Source: Streptomyces otsuchiensis
GTDB lineage: Bacteria > Actinomycetota > Actinomycetes > Streptomycetales > Streptomycetaceae
Assembly (NCBI RefSeq): GCF_004305975.1
Contig: NZ_BHZI01000021.1
Coordinates: 1-33,634 of the forward strand
Direction: 5' to 3'
DNA: 33,634 nucleotides
Shown here piece by piece: positions 1 through 10,235 of the stretch; position 1 is the first letter of the stretch, and every line of letters begins with the position of its first letter. The position numbers were made by a program, and so were the translations under genes. The notes below the pieces were generated by a model, which did no database searches, had not been told where the DNA came from, and saw only the letters and a program-made list of their open reading frames with translations.

Positions 1-1157
1 CCACCGACCCGGACCCCACCGACCCGGAGCAGCCGACGAGCCCCGGTGACCACGTCAACCTGGGCTACTTCACCGAGTGGGGCACCTACGACCGCGAGTA
101 CCTGGTCAAGAACATCGTGACCTCGGGCTCGGCCGAGAAGCTCACGCACATCAACTACGCGTTCGGCGACGTGCGGAACGGCGAGTGCGTGATGGGCGAC
201 TCGTACGCGGCGCTGGAGCGTTCGTACACCGCCGAGGAGAGCGTCAGCGGGGAAGCCGACGCCTGGGACCAGCCGCTGCGCGGCAACTTCAACCAGCTGC
301 TCCAGCTGAAGGAGGAGTTCCCCCACATCCAGGTGCTGTGGTCGTTCGGCGGCTGGACCTGGTCGGGCGGCTTCGGCGAGGCGATGGAGGACCCGGAGCG
401 CTTCGCGCAGTCCTGCTTCGACCTGGTCAACGACCCGCAGTGGGAAGGCGTCTTCGACGGCATCGACCTCGACTGGGAGTACCCCAACGGCTGCGGTCTG
501 GAGTGCGACAGCAGCGGCCCCCGGATCTTCGGGGACATGATGAGCTCCTTCCGTGACGTCTTCGGTGACCAGCTGGTCACGGCCGCCATCACCGCCGACG
601 CCTCCGAGGGCGGGAAGATCGACGCCGTGGACTACGCCTACGGCGCGGAGAACGCGGACTACATCGCGGTCATGACCTACGACTTCTTCGGCGCCTTCGC
701 GCCGCAGGGCCCGACTGCCCCCCACTCCGCGCTGACCCCCTACGACGGCATCCCGCAGGAGGGCTTCACCTCCGACGAGGCGATCCAGAAGCTCGTCGCG
801 CAGGGTGTGCCGCGGGAGAAGCTGCTGCTGGGCATCGGTTTCTACGGTCGCGGCTGGACCGGAGTCACCCAGAGCGAGCCGGGCGGCAGCGCCACCGGGG
901 CCGCCCCGGGCACCTACGAGGCGGGCATCGAGGACTACAAGGTCCTCAAGGAGATCTGCCCCGTCACCGGGTTCGTCGGCGGCACGGCGTACGCGCACTG
1001 CGGCGACGACTGGTGGAGCTATGACACCCCGGAGACGATCCTGACCAAGATGGCCTACGCCCAGGACCAGGGCCTGGGTGGCGCCTTCTTCTGGGAGCTG
1101 CACGGTGACACCGCCGACGGTGAGCTGATCGCGGCGATGGACGAGGGACTGCGCTGA
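1..1157 (+). CDS. GH18 family chitinase, 5' end missing
   Basis: Secreted chitinase that hydrolyses beta-1,4 GlcNAc links in chitin. The open frame runs in from the left edge (codons start at base 3) and stops at the TGA at 1155-1157. The first visible residues are the end of a Pro-Thr-Asp linker (PTDPDPTDPEQPTSPGD), so a signal peptide and probably a carbohydrate-binding module lie off the window. The GH18 domain follows, with the substrate motif WSFGGWTWSGG and the catalytic DGIDLDWE; the proton-donor Glu codon is at 477-479. The domain looks complete. It is very similar to the chitinase at 1510-3183 along its whole visible length, so the two are tandem paralogues. By position next to the atp operon it resembles the chiC region of Streptomyces coelicolor (from memory). 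A GTG at 117 is inside the domain and is not the true start. Confidence 0.95.
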   Translation, partial: TDPDPTDPEQPTSPGDHVNLGYFTEWGTYDREYLVKNIVTSGSAEKLTHINYAFGDVRNGECVMGDSYAALERSYTAEESVSGEADAWDQPLRGNFNQLLQLKEEFPHIQVLWSFGGWTWSGGFGEAMEDPERFAQSCFDLVNDPQWEGVFDGIDLDWEYPNGCGLECDSSGPRIFGDMMSSFRDVFGDQLVTAAITADASEGGKIDAVDYAYGAENADYIAVMTYDFFGAFAPQGPTAPHSALTPYDGIPQEGFTSDEAIQKLVAQGVPREKLLLGIGFYGRGWTGVTQSEPGGSATGAAPGTYEAGIEDYKVLKEICPVTGFVGGTAYAHCGDDWWSYDTPETILTKMAYAQDQGLGGAFFWELHGDTADGELIAAMDEGLR

Positions 1158-1197
1158 GAGACCGCTGACGCGCGCTGAGACGCGCCGGACAGACGCT

Positions 1198-1240
1198 GCC
1201 GCCCGGTGCGGGCCGCCTTCGGGCGTCCGCGCCGGGCGGC
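1198..1240 (+). terminator. Long hairpin after the first chitinase
   Basis: GCCGCCCGG (1198-1206) pairs with CCGGGCGGC (1232-1240). The stem continues inward through GCGG/CCGC and CGCC/GGCG, closed by a TTCG tetraloop at 1218-1221. It starts 41 bases after the stop codon. There is no U-tract, which is usual for Streptomyces terminators. It separates the first chitinase from the promoter of the second. Confidence 0.7.
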
Positions 1241-1372
1241 GGCCGTCCGGGCGTGTGCCGCACCGCCACCGCTCCCGCACCTCGGTTCCCATGCGCACCA
1301 CCGGTACCACCACCGGCCCCGACGTGCGGCAACAGCACTGCCACGAACCGCTGTTCGACGTGCTCAGGCCGG

Positions 1373-1415
1373 TGGTACAGACCTATTGACCCCTGGTCCA
1401 GACCAGTCCTACTCT
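1373..1415 (+). promoter_or_regulatory. Chitinase promoter with paired 12-bp direct-repeat operator (DasR/chitin type)
   Basis: Two 12-mers, TGGTACAGACCT (1373-1384) and TGGTCCAGACCA (1394-1405), start 21 bp apart, about two helical turns. They flank a -35 hexamer TTGACC (1386-1391); a -10 hexamer TACTCT (1410-1415) follows at 18-bp spacing. Paired repeats of this kind around the promoter are the known operator of Streptomyces chitinase genes (chitin induction, glucose repression). The second copy with its flanks, CTGGTCCAGACCAG, is also close to the palindromic dre site of the GntR regulator DasR. The leader to the proposed TTG start is about 90 nt. Confidence 0.85.
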
Positions 1416-1509
1416 CATCGCGTCTGCAGTGAGCGCAAGCATGACAAGCCGTGCTCGCGGGCGGCGCAGATTCCCCTCGATCTGTCTGACCGAAACCCCG
1501 GGAGTTCCC

Positions 1510-3183
1510 TTGCAGTCAGGTACCTCAGCACACAGACGCAGAACCGGCCGCCGGCTGGTCGCCCTGCTCGCCGTCCTCGCCCTGCCCATGACCGCCCTGG
1601 TCGTGCTGGCGAGCCCCGCACAGGCGGCCACGGCGACCGCCTCCTTCTCCAAGGTCTCCCAGTGGGACACCGGCTTCGGCGGCCAGTGGACCGTCACCAA
1701 CACCGGGACCTCCACCATCAACGGCTGGACCGTCGAGTGGGAGTTCCCCAGCGGAACCTCCACCTCCACCGTCTGGGACGGGGTGCTGACCCGGTCCGGC
1801 AACCACTACTCGGTGACCAACACCGGCTGGAACGGCACGCTCGCCCCCGGGGCCACCGCCAGCTTCGGCTTCACCGGCAGCGGTACCGGAGAGCCCACCG
1901 GATGTCGCGTCAACGGCGTCTCCTGTGACGGTGGCGGCGACCCGACGAACCCGGACCCGACCGATCCGGACCCGACCAACCCCGACCCGACCAACCCGGA
2001 CCCCACGGACCCCGACCCCACGGACCCGGACCCGACCGACCCGACCGACCCCGGTCCGGGTGAGCCCGGCGACCACGTGATCACCGGCTACTTCACCGAG
2101 TGGGGCGTCTACGACCGCAACTACCACGCCCGCAACATCGTCACCTCGGGTTCGGCGTCGAAGATCACCCACATCAACTACTCCTTCGGCAACGTCCAGA
2201 ACGGCCGTTGCACCATGGGCGACTCCTACGCGGCCACCGACCGTGCCTACACCGCCGCCGAGAGCGTGGACGGCGTCGCGGACACCTGGGACCAGCCGCT
2301 GCGGGGCAACTTCAACCAGTTGAAGAAGCTCAAGGAGATGTACCCGCACATCCAGATCGTCTGGTCGTTCGGCGGCTGGACCTGGTCAGGCGGCTTCACC
2401 GAGGCGATGCAGAACCCGCAGGCGTTCGCCCAGTCCTGCTTCGACCTGGTCAACGACCCGCGCTGGGACGGTGTCTTCGACGGCATCGACCTCGACTGGG
2501 AGTACCCCAACGGCTGCGGCCTGAGCTGTGACAGCAGCGGCCCGCAGATCTTCCGGACGATGATGCAGACCTTCAAGGGCGTCTTCGGCGACCAGCTGGT
2601 GACGGCGGCGATCACCGCCGACGCCTCCAGCGGCGGCAAGATCGACGCCGTCGACTACGCGGGCGGCGCCCAGTACGCCGACCTGATCCATGTGATGACC
2701 TACGACTTCTTCGGTGCCTTCGCCGCACAGGGCCCGACCGCACCGCACTCGCCCCTCACCTCCTACCCCGGCATCCCGCAGCAGGGCTTCAACAGCGCGG
2801 ACGCCATCGCCAAGCTGAAGGCCCAGGGAGTCCCCTCCCACAAGCTGACGCTCGGCATCGGCTTCTACGGCCGCGGCTGGACCGGCGTCACCCAGTCGGC
2901 ACCGGGCGGCAGCGCCACCGGGGCCGCCCCGGGCACCTACGAGGCCGGCATCGAGGACTACAAGGTGCTGGCACAGCGCTGCCCGGCCACCGGCACGGTG
3001 GGCGGTACCGCCTACGCCCACTGCGGCAACCAGTGGTGGAGCTACGACACCCCGCAGACCATCCGCGCCAAGATGGACTGGGCCAAGCAGCAGGGCCTGG
3101 GCGGAGCGATGTTCTGGGAGCTCAGCGGTGACACCTCCGACGGCGTGCTGATCAACGCCATCGACCAGGGACTCAACGGCTGA
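1510..3183 (+). CDS. Secreted chitinase: signal peptide, CBM2, PT-rich linker, GH18
   Basis: Extracellular chitinase of 557 residues from a TTG start. TTG at 1510 is chosen because GGGAG at 1500-1504 lies 5 nt upstream and the frame opens directly into a signal peptide; the more distal ATG at 1429 has no good ribosome site. Residues 1-39 are the signal peptide (RRR n-region, hydrophobic core, ASPAQA cleavage site). Residues 40-140 are a family 2 carbohydrate-binding module (GGQWTVTNTG, INGWTVEWEFPSG, terminal Cys pair). Residues 144-187 form a PTDPDPTNPDP repeat linker, and 188-557 the GH18 domain with DGIDLDWE and catalytic Glu331. There is no fibronectin type III domain. It stands alone under its own promoter and is followed by several hairpins. 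It is a close paralogue of the upstream chitinase; the clearest differences are scattered surface residues. Confidence 0.95.
   Translation: MQSGTSAHRRRTGRRLVALLAVLALPMTALVVLASPAQAATATASFSKVSQWDTGFGGQWTVTNTGTSTINGWTVEWEFPSGTSTSTVWDGVLTRSGNHYSVTNTGWNGTLAPGATASFGFTGSGTGEPTGCRVNGVSCDGGGDPTNPDPTDPDPTNPDPTNPDPTDPDPTDPDPTDPTDPGPGEPGDHVITGYFTEWGVYDRNYHARNIVTSGSASKITHINYSFGNVQNGRCTMGDSYAATDRAYTAAESVDGVADTWDQPLRGNFNQLKKLKEMYPHIQIVWSFGGWTWSGGFTEAMQNPQAFAQSCFDLVNDPRWDGVFDGIDLDWEYPNGCGLSCDSSGPQIFRTMMQTFKGVFGDQLVTAAITADASSGGKIDAVDYAGGAQYADLIHVMTYDFFGAFAAQGPTAPHSPLTSYPGIPQQGFNSADAIAKLKAQGVPSHKLTLGIGFYGRGWTGVTQSAPGGSATGAAPGTYEAGIEDYKVLAQRCPATGTVGGTAYAHCGNQWWSYDTPQTIRAKMDWAKQQGLGGAMFWELSGDTSDGVLINAIDQGLNG
1939..2058 (+). 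repeat. In-gene Pro-Thr-Asp/Asn linker repeats
   Basis: A run of near-identical 6- and 12-nt units (GACCCGACC, GACCCCACG and variants) encodes alternating DPTNP/DPTDP motifs between CBM2 and GH18. The same kind of repeat is seen at bases 1-40 in the neighbouring chitinase, so the linkers give homology at the DNA level between the paralogues. Confidence 0.85.
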
Positions 3184-3190
3184 CCCACCC

Positions 3191-3261
3191 GGGCCGCCGC
3201 TCCCCAGCGGCGGCCCCTCCAGACCAGCCGGGGAGACGGTCCGCCCGCCGTCTCCCCGGCT
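3191..3261 (+). terminator. Tandem hairpin terminators after the second chitinase
   Basis: Two perfect stems in a row. GGGCCGCCGCT (3191-3201) pairs with AGCGGCGGCCC (3206-3216) around a CCCC loop. AGCCGGGGAGACGG (3226-3239) pairs with CCGTCTCCCCGGCT (3248-3261), 14 bp, 8-nt loop. A third weaker stem, CCCGGACC/GGTCCGGG, is at 3308-3336. The first begins 7 nt after the stop codon. The 323-base gap 3184-3506 otherwise holds only the upstream region of the methyltransferase, with no promoter I can name. Confidence 0.8.
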
Positions 3262-3506
3262 GACCCGCGTCCGGGGACGGGACGCGACGGCCGGCTTCGC
3301 TGACCTCCCCGGACCGCAGGTGCCGCCGGGTCCGGGTGGCTCGGAGTGGCCTCGGGACGCAGCCATGTCGGTGCGTGGTGACGGGGCCCGGGGCCGGCCG
3401 AGGGCGGCCGGGGCGGGGAGGTCGCGGACCGGCCGGCTTCCGCCGTCAGCTGAAGGCCCGCCGGGGAGCTGTTCCCCCGGGGTTGTGCTCTGCCAGGGTG
3501 GTCGCC

Positions 3507-4298
3507 ATGGCTCTGGGGTTCAGTGGTGACGTCGCCGAGTACTACGCGGAGTTCCGGCGTGGCTATCCGCCCGAGGCTCTCGATGCGCTGCAGGGGGCCT
3601 TCGTGCTGGGCGCGGACGACGTGGTGCTCGATCTGGGGTGCGGCACCGGTCAGATGGCCGTCCCTCTCGCCTCCCGGGTCGGCTGGGTCATCGGCATGGA
3701 TCCCGAGCCGGACATGCTGCGGCTCGCCAGGGAGGAAGCCGCGAGAGGCGACGTGCGCAACGCGACGTGGGTCCTCGGTGCCGACAGCGACGTCCCCGCG
3801 CTCGGCGGGCTGTTGGCGCAGCGCCGGCTGGCGATGGCGGTCATCGGGCAGGCACTCCACTGGATGGACCATCAGGAGCTCTTCCGGACGCTGGCGCGCA
3901 TGGTCCGCCCCGGGGGAGGCGTCGCCGTGGTCGCCAACGGGACGCCGCTGTGGTTGCAGGACAGTCAGTGGTCCCGCTCGCTCCGAGCCTGCCTGGAGGA
4001 GCGTTTCGGAGAGATACGTGCGGATTCCTGCGGCACCGCCGCGTCGGACCGGGTCCGGTACGGGCAGGCACTGGAGACGGCGGGCTTCGAGGACGTGCAC
4101 GAGACGGTGTTCGCGTACCGCGAGCGGCTGAGCCTCGACCGGCTCATCGGCGGCGTCTACTCGGCCATCCCCGCCGACAAGCTCCCCGGGCCGGACGCCC
4201 GGCCGGCCTTCGCGGAGCAGATCCGCCGGTCGCTTCCGGAGGAGCAGTACGTCACCGAGGACGTCACCGTCTCGGTGCTCGTGGGCCGGATGAGGTAG
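3507..4298 (+). CDS. Class I SAM-dependent methyltransferase (UbiE/COQ5-like fold)
   Basis: 263-residue methyltransferase of unknown substrate. The SAM-binding motif I is clear at residues 40-49 (VLDLGCGTGQ), with the acidic motif II after it (IGMDPEPDMLRLAREEA) and a later ALHWMD segment typical of the Methyltransf_11/25 group. ATG 3507 is preferred: it precedes the conserved start of the fold and has AGGG about 10 nt upstream. The open frame runs further 5' but that extension is Arg/Gly/Pro-rich and looks non-coding. The gene is alone, convergent with the DUF2550/atp operon, and ends 1 nt before a hairpin. The family assignment is secure; the reaction cannot be told from sequence. Confidence 0.85.
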   Translation: MALGFSGDVAEYYAEFRRGYPPEALDALQGAFVLGADDVVLDLGCGTGQMAVPLASRVGWVIGMDPEPDMLRLAREEAARGDVRNATWVLGADSDVPALGGLLAQRRLAMAVIGQALHWMDHQELFRTLARMVRPGGGVAVVANGTPLWLQDSQWSRSLRACLEERFGEIRADSCGTAASDRVRYGQALETAGFEDVHETVFAYRERLSLDRLIGGVYSAIPADKLPGPDARPAFAEQIRRSLPEEQYVTEDVTVSVLVGRMR

Positions 4299-4324
4299 GC
4301 GGGCCACCCAGGCTCCGGGCCCGC
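4299..4324. terminator. Hairpin between convergent genes
   Basis: GCGGGCC (4299-4305) pairs with GGCCCGC (4318-4324) over a 12-nt loop, filling most of the 41-base gap between the methyltransferase stop and the DUF2550 stop. It could terminate in both directions. Confidence 0.55.
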
Positions 4325-4339
4325 TCTCGGCGGAGACGG

Positions 4340-4786
4340 TCAGGCGACGTTGACGCGCTGGCCGGGCGGAGCCGCTTCCAGCCAGGCGAGGAAACCGGTG
4401 AGCGCGTCCTCGCTCATCGCCAGCTCCACATCGAGGGCGTCATGGCGGCAGGCGAGCACCACGGCCCCGGAGAGCAGCGCCAGTTCCTCCTCGCCGCTGG
4501 GCCTGCGCCGGTCGCGTACCTGGATGCGGTCGCGCTCCAGCGTCATCCGTGCCCGGGGCGCGTAGGAGAAGACACGGAACCACTCGATGTGGTCACCGTT
4601 GTAGCGGGCGACCCCGTAGACCCACCCCTTGCCGGGTGACTTGCCCGCCACCGGGGGGGTCCACCGGGCGCTGCAGTCGAAGGTGCCGCCCGGCCGCTGG
4701 ATCAGCCGCCGGCGGACACCGAAAGCGAAGAGTCCCACCGGCACCAGGGCCAGCAGCACCACGCACAGCACGAGCAGGAGGACCAT
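4340..4786 (-). CDS. DUF2550 family membrane-anchored protein
   Basis: 148 residues. One N-terminal membrane segment (residues 1-22, MVLLLVLCVVLLALVPVGLF) is followed by a cytoplasmic domain with RRRLIQRPGGTFDC, GKGWVYGVARY and EWFRVFSYAPRARM, which I recognise as the actinobacterial DUF2550 family normally found directly after atpC. ATG 4786 is chosen because AGGAGGT at 4795-4801 (minus strand) sits 8 nt upstream; the longer frame adds a basic low-complexity extension. It is the last gene of the atp transcript (43 nt after atpC). The function is unknown; the conserved position suggests co-expression with ATP synthase, not a proven role in it. Confidence 0.85.
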   Translation of the reverse strand: MVLLLVLCVVLLALVPVGLFAFGVRRRLIQRPGGTFDCSARWTPPVAGKSPGKGWVYGVARYNGDHIEWFRVFSYAPRARMTLERDRIQVRDRRRPSGEEELALLSGAVVLACRHDALDVELAMSEDALTGFLAWLEAAPPGQRVNVA

Positions 4787-4829
4787 CCCGACCGACCTCC
4801 TCGCTTCTAGTGAACCGTCAGGACTTCGG

Positions 4830-5213
4830 TCAGTTGGTCCTGGCAGCAGCCGCGAGTCGTACGTGGGCGCGACGCTCGGCGTGCGCGTCGGTGTCGGCTT
4901 TCGCCTTCTCCAACGCCCGCTCGGCGCGCTCGACATCGATCTCGTCGGCCAGCTCGGCGATCTCCGCCAGCAGCGACAGCTTACCGTCCGAGTAGGAGAG
5001 GAAGCCGCCGTGCACTGCGGCGATGACGGTGCCCTTCCCGCTCTCGCCGGTGGTGCGGATGGTCACCGGGCCTGTCTGCAGCACCGCCAGCACCGGCTGG
5101 TGGTTGGGCATGATGCCCATGTCGCCCGACGTGGTCCGGGCGACGACCATGCCGGCCTTGCCCGACCAGACCCTGCGGTCCGCGGCGACCAGCTCGACGT
5201 CCAGCTCAGCCAC
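4830..5213 (-). CDS. atpC: F1 ATP synthase epsilon subunit
   Basis: 127-residue epsilon subunit, part of the central stalk of the F1 motor; the family also restrains ATP hydrolysis. The N-terminal beta-sandwich shows the family pattern ELDVELVAADRRVWSGKAGMVVART and GDMGIMPNHQPVLAVLQTG; the C-terminal helices are E/A/K/R-rich (EIDVERAERALEKAKAD). The start is GTG 5213 with AAGGAG 5 nt upstream. It is separated from atpD by 114 nt that carry a very stable hairpin, unlike the 2-nt gaps of the alpha/gamma/beta block. Confidence 0.97.
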   Translation of the reverse strand: MAELDVELVAADRRVWSGKAGMVVARTTSGDMGIMPNHQPVLAVLQTGPVTIRTTGESGKGTVIAAVHGGFLSYSDGKLSLLAEIAELADEIDVERAERALEKAKADTDAHAERRAHVRLAAAARTN

Positions 5214-5279
5214 GATGGCTCCTTCTGATGGAATCCGATGAATAAGAGTGACGACGGTCCCCGGGGAGGGCCCCGGGAT

Positions 5280-5317
5280 GGTCCGAGGGGGCGGAGCGCG
5301 CCCCGCCCCCTCGGACC
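5280..5317 (-). terminator. 15-bp perfect hairpin between atpD and atpC
   Basis: GGTCCGAGGGGGCGG (5280-5294) pairs exactly with CCGCCCCCTCGGACC (5303-5317) over an 8-nt loop, just 10 nt after the atpD stop. No U-tract follows. It may be a partial terminator or a 3' stabiliser that lowers atpC/DUF2550 output relative to atpD. Confidence 0.75.
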
Positions 5318-5327
5318 GGGCCGGGTG

Positions 5328-7699
<2,372 letters not shown>

Positions 7700-7701
7700 G
7701 C

Positions 7702-9273
7702 TCAGCCCTCGCCCAGCAGCTTGCCGTCCGAGGTCTCGAACTGCTGCTTGAACTTGTTCACCGCGACGCCGATGGCGGAGACGGTGTCCTTCGACATCTT
7801 CCGGCCCTCGCGGATCGAGGTCATCAGGTCCTTGTTCTCGCGACCCATGTGGTCCAGCAGCTCGCGCTCGAACCGGCGGATGTCCTCGACCGGGATGTCG
7901 TCCATCAGGCCGTTGGTGCCGGACCAGATGGAGACGACCTGGTTCTCGGTGGCGAAGGGGTTGTACTGCTCCTGCTTGAGCAGCTCCACCATGCGCTTAC
8001 CGCGCTCCAGGGACGCCTTCGAGGCCGCGTCCAGGTCGGAGCCGAAGGCGGCGAACGCCTCCAGCTCACGGAACTGGGCGAGGTCCACACGGAGCGAACC
8101 GGTGATCTGCTTGACCGCCGGGTGCTGCGCGGAACCACCGACACGGGAGACCGAGATACCGACGTTCAGCGCCGGACGGACACCGGCGTTGAAGAGGTCG
8201 GACTCCAGGAAGCACTGGCCGTCGGTGATGGAGATGACGTTGGTCGGGATGAACGCCGACACGTCGTTGGCCTTGGTCTCGACGATCGGGAGACCGGTCA
8301 TCGAGCCGGCGCCCATCTCGTCGGAGAGCTTGGCGCAACGCTCCAGCAGACGGGAGTGCAGGTAGAAGACGTCACCCGGGTAGGCCTCGCGGCCCGGCGG
8401 GCGGCGCAGCAGCAGCGAGACGGCGCGGTAGGCGTCGGCCTGCTTCGACAGGTCGTCGAAGATGATCAGGACGTGCTTGCCCTCGTACATCCAGTGCTGG
8501 CCGATGGCCGAGCCGGTGTAGGGGGCGAGGTACTTGAAGCCCGCCGGGTCCGACGCGGGAGCGGCCACGATGGTGGTGTACTCCAGCGCGCCGGCCTCCT
8601 CCAGGGCGCCACGCACCGAGGCGATGGTGGAGCCCTTCTGGCCGATCGCCACGTAGATGCAGCGGACCTGCTTGTTGGTGTCGCCGGAACGCCAGTTGTC
8701 GCGCTGGTTGATGATGGTGTCGACCGCGAGCGCGGTCTTACCGGTCTGCCGGTCGCCGATGATCAGCTGACGCTGACCGCGGCCGATCGGGGTCATCGTG
8801 TCGACGGCCTTGTAGCCGGTCTCCATCGGCTCGTGGACCGACTTGCGGTCCATGACCGTGGGGGCCTGCAGCTCCAGGGCGCGGCGACCGCTGGTCTCGA
8901 TCTCGCCGAGGCCGTCGATCGGGTTGCCCAGCGGGTCGACGACCCGGCCGAGGTAGCCCTCGCCGACACCGACGGAGAGCACCTCACCGGTGCGCTGCAC
9001 CGGCTGGCCCTCCTCGATACCGTTGAACTCGCCGAGGACGACGGCACCGATCTCGCGCTCCTCGAGGTTGAGGGCGAGGCCGAGGGTGCCGTCCTCGAAC
9101 TTCAGCAGTTCGTTCGCCATGGCCGAGGGAAGGCCCTCGACCTTCGCGATGCCGTCACCGGCAACGCTGACCGTGCCGACCTCTTCGCGCGAGGCGGCGT
9201 CCGGCGTGTACGACTGGACGAAATTCTCCAGCGCGTCCCGGATCTCATCCGGCCGGATCGTGAGCTCCGCCAT
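7702..9273 (-). CDS. atpA: F1 ATP synthase alpha subunit
   Basis: 523-residue alpha subunit, forming the non-catalytic nucleotide sites of the F1 hexamer. Residues 1-20 are [20 protein letters not shown], Walker A is GDRQTGKT at 173-180, and the family signature ending in [14 protein letters not shown] carries the arginine that reaches into the beta site. ATG 9273 is chosen because it starts the conserved N-terminus; GGGAA is 5 nt upstream and AAGGAG (9288-9293) 14 nt upstream. The longer frame reads through the structured gap to atpH and is not credible. Confidence 0.98.
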   Translation of the reverse strand: MAELTIRPDEIRDALENFVQSYTPDAASREEVGTVSVAGDGIAKVEGLPSAMANELLKFEDGTLGLALNLEEREIGAVVLGEFNGIEEGQPVQRTGEVLSVGVGEGYLGRVVDPLGNPIDGLGEIETSGRRALELQAPTVMDRKSVHEPMETGYKAVDTMTPIGRGQRQLIIGDRQTGKTALAVDTIINQRDNWRSGDTNKQVRCIYVAIGQKGSTIASVRGALEEAGALEYTTIVAAPASDPAGFKYLAPYTGSAIGQHWMYEGKHVLIIFDDLSKQADAYRAVSLLLRRPPGREAYPGDVFYLHSRLLERCAKLSDEMGAGSMTGLPIVETKANDVSAFIPTNVISITDGQCFLESDLFNAGVRPALNVGISVSRVGGSAQHPAVKQITGSLRVDLAQFRELEAFAAFGSDLDAASKASLERGKRMVELLKQEQYNPFATENQVVSIWSGTNGLMDDIPVEDIRRFERELLDHMGRENKDLMTSIREGRKMSKDTVSAIGVAVNKFKQQFETSDGKLLGEG

Positions 9274-9407
9274 CTGGGTTCCCTGCTCTCCTTGTTGGGA
9301 CCGTAAGTCTTCGTACGGCCCAACTCGGGCCGCTGAATACTGCTTCTTGAGTTGGTGGGGCGCGGTACATCCGCCGGCCCGGGAACGGGCCGGCGGCACA
9401 GCCGCTG
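9274..9407 (-). promoter_or_regulatory. Structured atpH-atpA intercistronic leader with competing stems
   Basis: Read in the transcribed direction, an 11-bp stem (9371-9381 with 9386-9396) is followed by CCAACTC (9349-9355), which can pair with GAGTTGG (9320-9326). An alternative 11-bp stem with one bulge joins 9314-9324 to 9294-9305 and uses the same GTTGGG. A third option, GGCCC/GGGCC (9317-9331), overlaps both. The second stem abuts the AAGGAG ribosome site of atpA, so the folds could alter atpA translation. The pairings are read directly; function is inferred. Confidence 0.5.
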
Positions 9408-10235
9408 TCAGCCGGCCATGCGGCGGCGGACGTCGTCGAGCCGGTCGGCGATGGTGCCGCTGATGACCTCGTCCCCGATCCGGACGGAGATCCCGCCCAG
9501 TACCGAGGGGTCGACATCCAGGTTGAGCTGGATGTCACGGCCGTACGTCCGGGCGAGGGCGCTGCCGAGGCGACGCTTCTGCTCGTCGCTGAGCGGCACC
9601 GCCGACACCACGACCGCCACCGAACGGTTACGGCGGTCGGCCGCCAGCCTGGAGAGTGACTCCAGGCCCGCTTCCAGGCTACGTCCCCGCGGGTGCAGGA
9701 CGAGCCGGCTGACCAGCCGCTGGGTGACGGGCTGGGCCCGTCCGCCCAGGAGCCGCTCGACGAGCGCGGTCCGCGCGGTGCGCAGAGCGTCGTCGGACTC
9801 CTTGCCGCCGAGCGTGGTGCGCAGCTCCGGGGACCCGGCCACGATGCGGCCGAACCGGAACAGCTCGTCCTCCACCGCGTCCAGGTTCCCGGCCTGCTCG
9901 GCCGCGATGAGGTCGGCGGTGTCCGCCAGCTCCTCCACCGCGTCCACCAGGTCACGGGAGGCGGACCAGCGGGAGCGGACCATGCCCGACACCAGGTCGA
10001 CACTCTCGCCGCCGATCTGGCCGCCGAGGAGCCGGCCGACGAGGTCGGCCTTCCCCTGGCCGGGCTGGGACGGGTCGGTGAGGACGCGGCGCAGCGAGAC
10101 CTCGCGGTCCAACAGCGACGTCACCTTCGCGAGGTCGTCCGCCAGGGTCCCGGCCGCCACGCCGGTGGAGTCCACCAGGGTGTTCAGCCGTTCCCGGGAG
10201 GCGGCCAGGGCGTCGCGGCTCACTCCACCGGTCAC
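9408..10235 (-). CDS. atpH: ATP synthase delta subunit
   Basis: 275-residue delta subunit, which links the peripheral b stalk to the top of F1. It is longer than the E. coli protein (about 177) because of an N-terminal extension, as is usual in Streptomyces. The C-terminal family signature is visible ([28 protein letters not shown]). Its start overlaps the atpF stop by 4 nt (10232-10235), so translation is coupled to atpF. Unlike mycobacteria, b and delta are separate genes here. Confidence 0.96.
   Translation of the reverse strand: MTGGVSRDALAASRERLNTLVDSTGVAAGTLADDLAKVTSLLDREVSLRRVLTDPSQPGQGKADLVGRLLGGQIGGESVDLVSGMVRSRWSASRDLVDAVEELADTADLIAAEQAGNLDAVEDELFRFGRIVAGSPELRTTLGGKESDDALRTARTALVERLLGGRAQPVTQRLVSRLVLHPRGRSLEAGLESLSRLAADRRNRSVAVVVSAVPLSDEQKRRLGSALARTYGRDIQLNLDVDPSVLGGISVRIGDEVISGTIADRLDDVRRRMAG

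Noticed and set aside
1309-1376. Inverted repeat ACCACCGGCC / GGCCGGTGGT upstream of the chitinase promoter
   Set aside because: The arms are 48 nt apart and overlap the first operator repeat; likely a by-product of GGTGGT/ACCACC-rich sequence.
3336-3506. N-terminal extension of the methyltransferase
   Set aside because: The upstream in-frame part is Arg/Gly/Pro-rich and precedes the conserved start of the fold; ATG 3507 has a better context.
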